DNA of 64,000 bases from contig JAPWJX010000003.1 of NCBI GenBank assembly GCA_028283855.1, positions 1,116,001 through 1,180,000 of the forward strand. Reading direction: 5' to 3'. Under the pieces are notes generated by a model. It was not told the origin of the DNA. It made no database searches and saw only the letters and a list, made by a program, of their open reading frames with translations. Source of the stretch: Verrucomicrobium sp. (lineage in GTDB: Bacteria; Verrucomicrobiota; Verrucomicrobiia; Methylacidiphilales; GAS474). Below are positions 46,579 to 57,208 of the stretch, piece by piece. How positions within the stretch are numbered: position 1 is the first letter of the stretch; every line of letters starts with the position of its first letter. A program made the position numbers and the translations under genes.

Positions 46579-48205
46579 AAAACGGTACAAGGGCGTAATC
46601 GAGATCGGTGGGAAGCTCGACGGGAGCATCAAAGCTTCCTTCGATGTCTTGGGCGCGCTGACAAAGAAGTTCTCGGCGAACCTCAAGGAGCTACAGAACC
46701 AGGCCAAGCTCACTAGCGGATTTCTGAACACGAGCTTCGCGAATCTAGCCGGGAAGCAGCTGGATATTCTGAATGCCAAGATTGAGCGCACCAGCCGCTC
46801 CATCAAGGGCCTCTACGCCATTCAGCGAGGCTTTGCCGGGATTGGCAGCGGTCTTTCTCGATTCGGCATCGGAAATGGCTACGTCGCTGCTGCCGCAACA
46901 GCAGGTCTCGGTCTTGGATTCAAGGGAATGCTTCACGCCGAGGCCGAGCAGGAACAGGCCCAGATCGCTCTATCCGTCATGGACCGGAGCAAGGAAAAGG
47001 GAAAGCAAGACCTGGCCTGGATCGACAAATTTGCTTACACGACCCCATTCGAGATTCCAGAGGTGCGGAGCGCCTTCGTTCGCCTGAAAAGCCGCGGGCT
47101 TGATCCCACCAAAGACGATCTACTTAAGACCATTGGCGATGCGGCTTCTGGCAGCGGGCGTAGCATGGATGAGGCCGTGCAGGCTTTCGATGACGCGATG
47201 GTAAACCAGAACCGGATGATCGCCGGTTTTGGCATCAAGGTGATCGAGGAAGGCGTCGGCCAGGGGAAAGCGATGGTCGAGTTTACCAATCATCTCGGTA
47301 ACCAGATGAAGGTCTTGATCGACAAAAACGACATGGAGATGAAGAAGCGCCTTTATCTCGCCATCTGGAAGGATCGCTACGGCGGCCTTATGGCCGAGCA
47401 GATGAGCACCTGGTACGGCATGATCTCCAACCTCAAGGACTACGCCGTTCGCTTCGGCCTGGCTATTATGCAGTCCGGGCCATTTGAGAAGCTGAAGGCC
47501 AGGCTCAAGGAGATTCTGGACGGCATTGAGGCATCCATTAATAACGGAGGGTTTAAAAAGGCCGCGGAGGAATGGGGGCAGAGAATCTCCGATTTGATCG
47601 ACGCGATTTTATCTCTAGGCAAGGCGGTAAATTGGGTCTTCGACCACATCGGCGGATTGAAGGCTGTTTTTTGGGGGCTAGGCATCATCATTGGGTCCTC
47701 TCTTATTGTTAAGATAAGTGGCCTGGTGAAGGGGCTGTGGGAGATTGGTGCCGGTCTGATAAGCGTTTTCAGCGGATCCCGGGTTTTGCTTTCTGCTTTG
47801 GGTCTCCTTGATTGGCCCATTGTTTTGATAACCGGGGCAATCATCGCCTTAGTTGCTGCTATCGACCTCCTAATTTCCAGGTGGGATTCCATCTCTAAAT
47901 TCTTTTCATTGTTTGGAGGCGGAGGGATCGGGCTGCCTGGCCTTTCCTTCGCTGGAGTTGGTTCCTCCGGCACGCCGAATCTACTCGGCTCCAGCATGGA
48001 CTATGTTCCGCCCTCGGCGTCGACAAGCGGCTTCGTGATGGCCCCACCCCCGTCCTCCACCCACAAGGCCATGACCGACAATCGGCAGTACCGGATCACC
48101 ATCAACGCCCAGCCGGGCCAGGACCCCAAGTCCATCGCCGACCTCGTCGTCCAGCGCATGCAGGGTGACGAAGCGGCAAACGCGGCCGGGGCCCTCCACG
48201 ACTAG
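46571..48205 (+). CDS. tail tape-measure protein
   Basis: 544 aa. A long N-terminal helical part (KASFDVLGALTKKFSANLKELQNQAKLTSGF) is followed by the TMP core DLAWIDKFAYTTPFEIPEVRSAFVRLKSRGLDP and membrane-like helices AVFWGLGIIIGSSLIVKISGLV and DWPIVLITGAIIALVAAIDLLI. Length sets tail length; 544 aa is on the short side for myoviruses. The ATG overlaps the gpE' stop. Confidence 0.9.
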   Translation: MAEKRYKGVIEIGGKLDGSIKASFDVLGALTKKFSANLKELQNQAKLTSGFLNTSFANLAGKQLDILNAKIERTSRSIKGLYAIQRGFAGIGSGLSRFGIGNGYVAAAATAGLGLGFKGMLHAEAEQEQAQIALSVMDRSKEKGKQDLAWIDKFAYTTPFEIPEVRSAFVRLKSRGLDPTKDDLLKTIGDAASGSGRSMDEAVQAFDDAMVNQNRMIAGFGIKVIEEGVGQGKAMVEFTNHLGNQMKVLIDKNDMEMKKRLYLAIWKDRYGGLMAEQMSTWYGMISNLKDYAVRFGLAIMQSGPFEKLKARLKEILDGIEASINNGGFKKAAEEWGQRISDLIDAILSLGKAVNWVFDHIGGLKAVFWGLGIIIGSSLIVKISGLVKGLWEIGAGLISVFSGSRVLLSALGLLDWPIVLITGAIIALVAAIDLLISRWDSISKFFSLFGGGGIGLPGLSFAGVGSSGTPNLLGSSMDYVPPSASTSGFVMAPPPSSTHKAMTDNRQYRITINAQPGQDPKSIADLVVQRMQGDEAANAAGALHD

Positions 48206-48208
48206 GTT

Positions 48209-48661
48209 ATGGCAATCGGAACTATCATGATGGCCCTGGGGGCCTTCCGCTTCTCCCTCGACACCGCGGCCTATCAGCGGCTTGAGCGGGAGACCTCCTA
48301 CCGCTGGCCGCAGAGCGAACGCTTCGGGAAGCTGCCTCTCCTGCAAAGCACGGGCCCATCGTCCGACTCGATCACCCTGGAGGGAATCATCTATCCCGGC
48401 TTCAAGGGGAGCGCCACCCAACTCGACCTCCTACGTACCCAGGCCGGTCTTGGCACCAAGCTGACGCTGGTCACGGGGAGGGGTGTTTATCTGGGCCTCT
48501 GGTCTGTCCTCTCCGTCCGCGAGGGGCAGGAATACTTCTTCTCCGACGGCGTGCCTCGCAAGCTCGACTTCACCGTGCAGCTCGTCCAGGCCGACGACCT
48601 AACGGTCAAAATCGCGGGATTCCCCGTATCTGTGGGTGGCCTAATGGGGCTTCTCGTATGA
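48209..48661 (+). CDS. tail protein U (tail terminator/baseplate hub, P2 gpU)
   Basis: 150 aa. GAFRFSLDTAAYQRLERETSYRWPQSERFGKLPLLQSTGPSSDSITLEGIIYPGFKGS is the P2 gpU family signature with W-x-x-x-x-R-x-G-x-x-x-x-Q. It acts at the tail end with gpX and gpD. Order U-X-D matches P2. Confidence 0.88.
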   Translation: MAIGTIMMALGAFRFSLDTAAYQRLERETSYRWPQSERFGKLPLLQSTGPSSDSITLEGIIYPGFKGSATQLDLLRTQAGLGTKLTLVTGRGVYLGLWSVLSVREGQEYFFSDGVPRKLDFTVQLVQADDLTVKIAGFPVSVGGLMGLLV

Positions 48662-48864
48662 CCTACCGCACCAAAGAGGGCGAGACCGTCGATGCCATCT
48701 GCTACCGCTATTACGGCACGACCTACAGCGGCCAGGTGGAGGCCACGCTGGAGTCCAACCGCCCCCTTGACCTCGGCCAATACGTTACGCTCCCTGCCGG
48801 ACTCCTCATCACCCTGCCGGACGTGACGCCGAAAACCCAGGAAGTCGTCCGTCTATTTTCCTGA
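48658..48864 (+). CDS. tail protein X (LysM-like)
   Basis: 68 aa. YRTKEGETVDAICYRYYGTTYSGQVEATLESNRPLDLGQYVTLPAGLLITLPD is the P2 gpX / LysM-like fold that may contact peptidoglycan. Coupled to gpU by ATGA. Confidence 0.9.
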   Translation: MTYRTKEGETVDAICYRYYGTTYSGQVEATLESNRPLDLGQYVTLPAGLLITLPDVTPKTQEVVRLFS

Positions 48865-48867
48865 CGC

Positions 48868-50037
48868 ATGACGCCGGATTTCAAAGTCACCGGCCAGGAA
48901 GGGGATCTGACCGACAACTTCCGGGACCGGCTCATCAGCCTCACCGTCACCGACAACGCGGCGGAGGTCTCCGACGCGCTCGACATCTCCCTCTCCAACG
49001 CAGACCGCCGCCTCATCATCCCGGACAAGGGGGCGATCCTCACCGTCAGCCTGGGCTACACCGGCCAGCTTCGCGTCATGGGGTCTTACATGATCGACGC
49101 GGTGATTCTCTCCGGGCCGCCCGACATGGTTCGCGTACAGGGCAAGGCCGCGCCTTTCACCGGAGCGGCTGGGCAAAAACCGATCCAAAGCCGCAAGACG
49201 CGCTCCTGGTCCGGCATGACAATCGGGGAAATCTTCAAGACTATCGCAAAAGACAACGGCCTCCAGGCGGCCATAGACGACGAGATGGCACAGGTTCCGA
49301 TTCCGCATATCGACCAGTTGGCTGAAAGCGACATGAACCTACTTACCCGTCTATCACGTGAGTACGGAGCCGTCTTCAAGCCCATGATGGGCCGCCTGGT
49401 TTTCTCCAAGCGCGGCACATCAAAGAGCGTGAACGGAAAGAGCCTAAAAGGTATCACCCTCGACCGGGAAGACGTCATCTCCTACCAGGCCACAATTGGC
49501 AGACGCACCCGCAAGGCCACAGTCTCGACCCGCTACCACGACAACAACCTCGGCCAGACCGTGACCCTAACCCGATCTAGCAATGTGGAATCCGTCGTGA
49601 GCGGCAGCTCGGTAACCCCTGCCAGCACTACAAGCATCGACGGCGCAGGTTACGAGGACGATACGACGGACGCTGGCGCGGACTACCAGCATCCTCATCC
49701 CTATCCCGACGCGGCAACGGCCGCGGCGGCCGCCGACTCAATGCTCGATCAATCGGAACGCGGGGAGCACAACATCGAGGTGACGCTGGCAGGGCACCCG
49801 GAGTTCATGGCAGAGGGCACCCTGACCCTGACCGGCGACTTTCCCTCCGCCATCGAAAAGGACTGGATCATCACCGCCGTGCAGCACACCCTGGCGAAAG
49901 ATCGAGGCTACGAGACGAAGGTGATTTCCGAGAAGAAGCGGTCGAAGGAAAAAGCTACGGATGCCACCGCGGACGCTATCAACCTGTCGTCGACGTCGAA
50001 CGTTGAGGGAATCGTCAGCGGCGGATCGACGAATTAA
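48868..50037 (+). CDS. late control / baseplate hub protein D
   Basis: 389 aa. FRDRLISLTVTDNAAEVSDALDISLSNADRRLIIPDKGAILTVSLGYTGQLRVMGSYMIDAV is the gpD hub family (gp27-like), followed by DNGLQAAIDDEMAQVPIPHIDQLAESDMNLLTRLSREYGAVFKP. Last gene of the late operon; it sits at the base of the spike. It ends in a run repeating SNVE-x-[IV]-VSG-[GS]-S twice (residues about 235 and 378). Confidence 0.9.
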   Translation: MTPDFKVTGQEGDLTDNFRDRLISLTVTDNAAEVSDALDISLSNADRRLIIPDKGAILTVSLGYTGQLRVMGSYMIDAVILSGPPDMVRVQGKAAPFTGAAGQKPIQSRKTRSWSGMTIGEIFKTIAKDNGLQAAIDDEMAQVPIPHIDQLAESDMNLLTRLSREYGAVFKPMMGRLVFSKRGTSKSVNGKSLKGITLDREDVISYQATIGRRTRKATVSTRYHDNNLGQTVTLTRSSNVESVVSGSSVTPASTTSIDGAGYEDDTTDAGADYQHPHPYPDAATAAAAADSMLDQSERGEHNIEVTLAGHPEFMAEGTLTLTGDFPSAIEKDWIITAVQHTLAKDRGYETKVISEKKRSKEKATDATADAINLSSTSNVEGIVSGGSTN

Positions 50038-50067
50038 TGGCGGGGTAGCAGGAACCCCCGACATGTT

Positions 50068-50083
50068 CACTGGTCGGATTTCC
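50068..50083 (-). repeat. module-boundary repeat, inverted partial copy 5
   Basis: On the minus strand GGAAATCCGACCAGTG, identical to the other copies over the first 15 bases. It lies in the 45-bp gap between the gpD stop and the convergent integrase stop, at the junction of the tail module and integration module. Confidence 0.7.
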
Positions 50084-51237
50084 TATTTGGGGCGCAGCGC
50101 GAACCAGGCCTCTCCATCCGTCCTTTTCAGGGCGCGAATGTAATGCTGGCGAGCCACCGTCTCACTGTTCCCCATGTTTTGCGCTAAGGCGGCTGCTCCC
50201 TTCTCGGGATAGGCGGCCAGGAAATAGCTCGCGTAGGAGTGGCGAGGCGCATTGTCGGGCCATTCCTTCAGGCCAGCCGCCTCGACCAATTTCCCACGAC
50301 CGGCGTAGAACTCCCGAATTGGACAGTCGACGACTCGACCGGATTTCTTCGCCATGGGCTCGATCCAGGCGCGCAGAGCGTCGGTGATTGGAACCCATCT
50401 CTCATTGTCTCGTTTCCTAGTCTTCTTCGCCACCTCACGGCGGATGTGAATGGTTCCCTCCTTCCAGTCGAAGTCGGACCATTCCAGGACCGGCCTTTTC
50501 CATCCGGGGGGCACCATCTCGCAGGAGCGAATCCCGGCGAAGCATCCGAGCGCCAGGACAACGCGATTTACTCCCTCGGCCGCCTCCAGCATATCGACAG
50601 CCTCGGATTCCTTTAGGATATCGGGTGGCCGGTATTCGACGGTAGGCCGCTGCACGATCCGATTGGGCACCTTCATTGGGTGCTGGCCAATGTGCCCACG
50701 CTCTATTGCGAAATTGAAGAAGCCAGATAGGGAGAGGTAGTGGTTTAGGCGGCTTTGCTGGTCGGGGATGGCGTCGAGATAGCGGGTTATCGTTTCCGGC
50801 CCGATGGCGTCGGAGGAGTAGGCCCCGTGCTTGGCTGCAAATGATGCCAGGCGCGACTTTAGCGTGCTACGGTGACGCAAGCCGCTCCGCTTCACCTCGG
50901 CATGGAATTTCAGGAAGAGGTCGATCAAGTCGCTCACCCGTACGGCATTCTCGGCCATGGGGGTATCCTTGAAGCGTCGGATGGCATCTAGGAGCTGGTC
51001 GGCAGAGAGCCCCTCCTTCCTGGCCATCGACAACGCCAGGCGCTCGTCCTGGGAGATGGCAGCTCCGCGTCCATGCTCGGCAATCGACTCTTCCAGTCGG
51101 GTTTTTTCGTCCTGGGCAGCCCGCCGTGTGGGGAAGAAATACCTTTCCACTTTACCGCTCTGGCTGAATTTCGATGGTACCCGGAGCATCATTTTTCCTC
51201 GGGCGGCTTGGATGGTAATTTTGCTGGGGCGTCCCAT
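50083..51237 (-). CDS. tyrosine integrase
   Basis: 384 aa. N-terminal arm-binding and SAM-like core-binding regions (about 80-180) precede the catalytic domain. Arg I in CFAGIRSCEMVPP, the beta-sheet Lys in REVAKKTRKRDNERWVPI, box II NAPRHSYASY with Arg (His of HxxR replaced by Asn), and MGNSETVARQHYIRA with the nucleophile Tyr (usual GH replaced by GN). The GN variant is common in such prophage integrases. It lies beside attR with the intact tRNA and is transcribed towards the phage interior. Confidence 0.92.
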   Translation of the reverse strand: MGRPSKITIQAARGKMMLRVPSKFSQSGKVERYFFPTRRAAQDEKTRLEESIAEHGRGAAISQDERLALSMARKEGLSADQLLDAIRRFKDTPMAENAVRVSDLIDLFLKFHAEVKRSGLRHRSTLKSRLASFAAKHGAYSSDAIGPETITRYLDAIPDQQSRLNHYLSLSGFFNFAIERGHIGQHPMKVPNRIVQRPTVEYRPPDILKESEAVDMLEAAEGVNRVVLALGCFAGIRSCEMVPPGWKRPVLEWSDFDWKEGTIHIRREVAKKTRKRDNERWVPITDALRAWIEPMAKKSGRVVDCPIREFYAGRGKLVEAAGLKEWPDNAPRHSYASYFLAAYPEKGAAALAQNMGNSETVARQHYIRALKRTDGEAWFALRPK

Positions 51238-51270
51238 AGGGTGAGGGTATGGAATGGGGCAGATTCCCTC

Positions 51271-51292
51271 AAGTGCAACTTAGTGCAATTTA
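51271..51292. promoter_or_regulatory. candidate right arm-type integrase binding sites
   Basis: AAGTGCAACTTA (51271-51282) and TAGTGCAATTTA (51281-51292), a tandem pair 10 bp apart, matching the pair at the left end. They lie between the integrase start and attR, the expected place for P-arm sites. Role inferred. Confidence 0.5.
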
Positions 51293-51385
51293 TTCGAGGC
51301 ACTCATCCCGCGATTGCTACTCATGCAACATCGCGTGTTGATGGCATGAGGTGCCCCATAAGCACCATTTCATGCGGAAGAAATT

Positions 51386-51455
51386 GAAAACGCGCGGAGC
51401 CGGGGGGATTCGAACCCCCGATACGATTTTACTCGTATAACGGTTTAGCAAACCG
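51386..51455. repeat. right attachment site, 70-bp core
   Basis: Perfect copy of 12398-12467, here continuing into the 5' part of the tRNA so the gene is whole. The crossover probably falls in the anticodon-arm region, which is a frequent target of tyrosine integrases. Confidence 0.93.
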
Positions 51456-51483
51456 CCGCTTTCGGCCACTCAGCCACAGCTCC
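51395..51483 (-). tRNA. tRNA-Ser(GCT)
   Basis: Read on the minus strand it starts GGAGCTGTGGCTGAGTGG and ends CCCCGGCTCC plus discriminator G; acceptor pairs GGAGCTG with CGGCTCC. The anticodon loop TTTGCTAAA gives anticodon GCT. A long variable arm (TTATACGAGTAAAATCGTAT) and the T-loop TTCGAAT are typical of tRNA-Ser. CCA is not encoded. The prophage supplied the 3' part on integration. Confidence 0.95.
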
Positions 51484-51528
51484 TGGCGCGACCTTTCGTT
51501 GTAGAAGGTCGGCCCCGTTCTGGCAAAC

Positions 51529-51566
51529 GGAAACGCCGCCGCCGGTGCAAAGACCGACGGCGGCGT
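51529..51566 (-). terminator. hairpin after clpC-like gene
   Basis: ACGCCGCCGCCGG (51533-51545) and CCGACGGCGGCGT (51554-51566) make a 13-bp stem with one mismatch and an 8-nt loop; on the minus strand it is followed by TTTCCGTTT. It lies 21 bp past the clpC-like stop and ahead of the tRNA. Confidence 0.65.
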
Positions 51567-51586
51567 CCGGGAGGGATCCCAACCGG

Positions 51587-54241
<2,655 letters not shown>

Positions 54242-54297
54242 GAGGGGGGGACGGTAGAATGGCGGCTGTTAAAAGTCTACTTAATCTATCTATCAAT

Positions 54298-54326
54298 ATT
54301 ATCCCATCTGGGAAGATGGCTAACAA
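54298..54326 (-). promoter_or_regulatory. candidate sigma-70-type promoter of the clpC-like gene
   Basis: On the minus strand TTGTTA (54326-54321), a 17-bp spacer and GATAAT (54303-54298) match the -35/-10 pattern, in an AT-rich stretch 57 bp before the ATG. This 169-bp gap also precedes the divergent transporter gene; I saw no equally clear plus-strand pair. Confidence 0.55.
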
Positions 54327-54410
54327 AGCAAGAAGAAGGCCAACGCGGTGAAAAAATTAGAGGTTTTTATTCTTTGGCAATTTTAGCGTATTTTAAGGTA
54401 AAAACCCCGA

Positions 54411-55811
54411 ATGCGTTTCCCCGTCGTTTTTCTGGCGTGGGTGGCCGCGCTGGGCGGGTTCCTTTTCGGCTATGACACGGCGGTGATTTCCGGCGCGGTG
54501 GGCAGCCTCCGTGCCCATTTCATCGCGCCCCGCGGGCTGGCACCGGATGCGGCCAACGCGCTCTTGGGACTCCTGGTTTCCGCCGCGCTTATCGGCTGTG
54601 TCCTGGGCGGGATGGCGGGCGGCTGGGTCGCGGCCCGGCTGGGGCGCAAGCGGGGCCTCCTGCTCGCGGCGCTGATCTTTCTTTTCTCCTCGCTCGGCTC
54701 GGCGGCGCCGGAGCTGGGCCTGGCGCCCGTCGGCAGCGGCGGGGCGGAGTTCCTTTGGGTGTTCTTCTTGTATCGCGTCTTAAGCGGCGTCGGGATCGGA
54801 CTGGCCTCGATGCTCTCCCCCATGTACATCGCGGAGATCGCGCCCGCGCGGCTGCGGGGAAGCCTGGTGGCCTGGAACCAGATGGCGATCGTCACGGGGA
54901 TCGTCTCCGTTTACTTCGTCAATTACGGCATCGCCGCGTACGGCGGCGGGGAGGCGTGGCTGCACGCCGTGGGATGGCGCTGGATGTTCGCCTCGGCGGC
55001 GGCGCCCGCCGCGCTCTTTTTTGGGCTCCTCTTTCTCGTGCCGGAGACGCCGCGCTGGCTGGTGCTGCGGGGGCGGGAGGCGGAGGCCCGGGCGGTGCTG
55101 CTGCGCCTGGCCGCGCCGGAGGAGGCCGCGCGGGAGCTGGAGGCGATGCGGGCCACGGCGCGCGGCCATTCGGGGCGGCTTTTTTCCTTCGGCGGGGCGG
55201 TCGTGGCGATCGGCGTCCTCCTTTCCGTTTTCCAGCAGCTGGTCGGCATCAATGTGGTGCTCTATTACGCGCCGGAAATTTTCCGGGGCATGGGCCTGGA
55301 CACGAATGCCTCCCTGTTCCAGACGATCCTGGTCGGCGCGGTCAACGCGCTCTTTACCGTCGCGGCCATCGTCACGGTCGACCGCTGCGGGCGGCGGCCT
55401 TTGCAAATCGGGGGCGCGCTGGCCATGGCGGCGGCGATGGGCGTCTTGGGCCTGGCCCTTTTCCGGCAGGAGAAGGGGGTGCTGGCGCTGGCCGCCATGC
55501 TGGCCTACATCGCGGCCTTCGCCGTGTCATGGGGGCCGGTGACGTGGGTGCTGCTTAGCGAGATCTTCCCCAATTCGATCCGGGGGAAAGCGATGGCGGT
55601 GGCGGTCGCCGCGCAGTGGATCGCCAATTACGCGGTGAGTTGGTCGTTCCCGATCTTCGACGGGCAGGCGCGTCTCGTCGCCCTTTTCCACCACGCCTTC
55701 GCCTACTGGCTTTACGCGGGCATGGCGCTCCTGGCGGCGGGATTCGTCTGGCGTTTCGTCCCGGAGACGAAGGGGAAGACGCTGGAGGAGCTGGAGGGCC
55801 TGTGGGGCTGA
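54411..55811 (+). CDS. MFS sugar-porter family transporter
   Basis: 466 aa, 12 predicted helices. Sugar-porter signatures: LFGYDTAVISGAVGSL in helix 1, RLGRKRGL in the first loop, VPETPRWLVLRGR, FQQLVGINVVLYYAPEIF in helix 7, and the C-terminal PETKGKTLEELE. It is an inner-membrane proton symporter for a monosaccharide such as xylose, glucose or arabinose; the substrate is not readable. A nearby OprB-like outer-membrane porin suggests a sugar-uptake context. Confidence 0.92.
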   Translation: MRFPVVFLAWVAALGGFLFGYDTAVISGAVGSLRAHFIAPRGLAPDAANALLGLLVSAALIGCVLGGMAGGWVAARLGRKRGLLLAALIFLFSSLGSAAPELGLAPVGSGGAEFLWVFFLYRVLSGVGIGLASMLSPMYIAEIAPARLRGSLVAWNQMAIVTGIVSVYFVNYGIAAYGGGEAWLHAVGWRWMFASAAAPAALFFGLLFLVPETPRWLVLRGREAEARAVLLRLAAPEEAARELEAMRATARGHSGRLFSFGGAVVAIGVLLSVFQQLVGINVVLYYAPEIFRGMGLDTNASLFQTILVGAVNALFTVAAIVTVDRCGRRPLQIGGALAMAAAMGVLGLALFRQEKGVLALAAMLAYIAAFAVSWGPVTWVLLSEIFPNSIRGKAMAVAVAAQWIANYAVSWSFPIFDGQARLVALFHHAFAYWLYAGMALLAAGFVWRFVPETKGKTLEELEGLWG

Positions 55812-55815
55812 TCCC

Positions 55816-57141
55816 CTAGCGGGGGACCGCTCCGCCCAGGGCGAGCGTCAGGTCGGCCCGGTTGCTCAGGCGGGAGGCGTGGACGGCGATGAGGGCCGCG
55901 CCGGTCTGGATTTCCTGCATCTCGGCGGCGCGCAGGTCGGTCAGGTCGATCGATCCGTTCTGGTAGCGCTTCTCCGCCACCTTGCGGACGGTTTCGTCGT
56001 TGGTGACGATGCGCAGGAGCGATTCCTCCCGCGCGCGGAGGGAGATCTCGTTGTCGAGCATCCGCTGCACTTCCCGGAAGGCGGCGCGGGCGGCCGCGTC
56101 GTAGCGGGTCACGGCTTCCTGCTGGCGGCCGTCGAGTTTGTCGAACTCGGCGTCGCTGTATCCGCCCTTGCGCAGGGCGTCCAGGAGGCTGCCGCTGAAG
56201 GAAAAGGGGTTCCCCTCGTCGAAGAGGCGGTCGAGCGTCTCGCTGGGCCCGCCGGTGACGGAGGTGAGGGGGAGGAGGGGCAGGCGGGCGCTGCCCACCT
56301 GGTCCGGGAAGGCGGCCACCAGGGCCTCCCCCGCTTGGCGCACGTCGGGCCGCCGCTCCAGGAGGGAGGAAGGAAGGCCGGCGGGCAGCGCGGGCGGCGA
56401 GGCCTGGAAGAAGCGGACCTTTTCCAGGAGGTCTTCCGGGTAGCGGCCCAGGAGCGTCTCCAGGCCGCGGACGGCGGCGCGGGCGGCCAGGTCGGCGTCG
56501 GCGGCGTTTTGGCGGCTCTCGGCCAGGTCGGCCGTCGCCCGGTCGAAGTCGCCGCGCAGCGCGGCGCGGCCTTCCAGCTGGGCCTGGACGGTCTGGAGGA
56601 TCTGCTTGGAGGCGTCCACGGCGCGCTCCGCCAGCTTCTGCTCCATGCGGGCCTCCACGGCCAGCGTCCAGGCCTTGAGGGACTGCGCCGCCAGGGACCA
56701 GCGGAACGCCCCGTAATCGGCGTCGGGGAAGTCGCGGCGCTCGGAAAAAGTTTTCCACATCTCCTTTTCCCAGCCGACGGCGAAGAAGATGCCCAGCGCC
56801 GGGGCCTCCGTGCCCGCCAGGGGATTGCCGGAGGCGGCCAGGTAGCTGGTCCGCGCCCCGCCGGACGTCTGGCGCAGGATGGGGAGCAGGAGGGAAACGG
56901 CCCGCTGGGAGTGGGTCGCCGCGGCGGTCACATTGGCGACGAGGAGGGCGGGCTCGTCGTTGCGCGCCAGGCTTTCGCGGACGAAGGCGGCCAGATGGGG
57001 TTCGTTGAAAGTGCCGCTCCAGGCGATCGCCTCCTGGTCGGTCCGGCGGCCCATTTCCTTCAGCGTTTCGGCGGACGCCGCCGCGCCGCCCAAGAGGGCA
57101 AAAAGGAACCCAAAGGCGGCCGCCCGGATAAAGAGACCCAT
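55816..57141 (-). CDS. outer-membrane efflux channel (TolC/NodT-like OMF)
   Basis: 441 aa from the ATG at 57141, giving a signal peptide (MGLFIRAAAFGFLFALLGGAAASAET). The mature part is two long helical pairs with the duplicated OMF layout; LPAGLPSSLLERRPDVRQAGEAL is the hallmark L-P-x-x-x-x-P-S-x-L-L-x-x-R-P-D-x-x of NodT-type channels. It could serve as the outer-membrane channel of an RND pump such as the one at 7347-11602, but is far from it and not in an operon with it. Confidence 0.82.
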   Translation of the reverse strand: MGLFIRAAAFGFLFALLGGAAASAETLKEMGRRTDQEAIAWSGTFNEPHLAAFVRESLARNDEPALLVANVTAAATHSQRAVSLLLPILRQTSGGARTSYLAASGNPLAGTEAPALGIFFAVGWEKEMWKTFSERRDFPDADYGAFRWSLAAQSLKAWTLAVEARMEQKLAERAVDASKQILQTVQAQLEGRAALRGDFDRATADLAESRQNAADADLAARAAVRGLETLLGRYPEDLLEKVRFFQASPPALPAGLPSSLLERRPDVRQAGEALVAAFPDQVGSARLPLLPLTSVTGGPSETLDRLFDEGNPFSFSGSLLDALRKGGYSDAEFDKLDGRQQEAVTRYDAAARAAFREVQRMLDNEISLRAREESLLRIVTNDETVRKVAEKRYQNGSIDLTDLRAAEMQEIQTGAALIAVHASRLSNRADLTLALGGAVPR

Positions 57142-57208
57142 TTCAGGGGCGAGTCTGTCCAAAACTGGCTTTATGTCTAGGGGGAATCGAGTAGCTTCCA
57201 GGGCTTTC

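Larger units (their letters stand above)
12398..51455. mobile_element. complete-looking temperate phage (myovirus-type prophage) integrated in tRNA-Ser
   Basis: Boundaries are set by a 70-bp perfect direct repeat (12398-12467 and 51386-51455) that includes the 3' part of the tRNA-Ser(GCT) gene. Between them lie an integrase at the right end, a repressor and divergent early region at the left, recombination and replication genes, a lambda-like packaging and head set, lysis genes, and P2/Mu-like contractile-tail genes. All expected modules are present and none of the structural genes is obviously broken, so it may be inducible. Confidence 0.95.
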
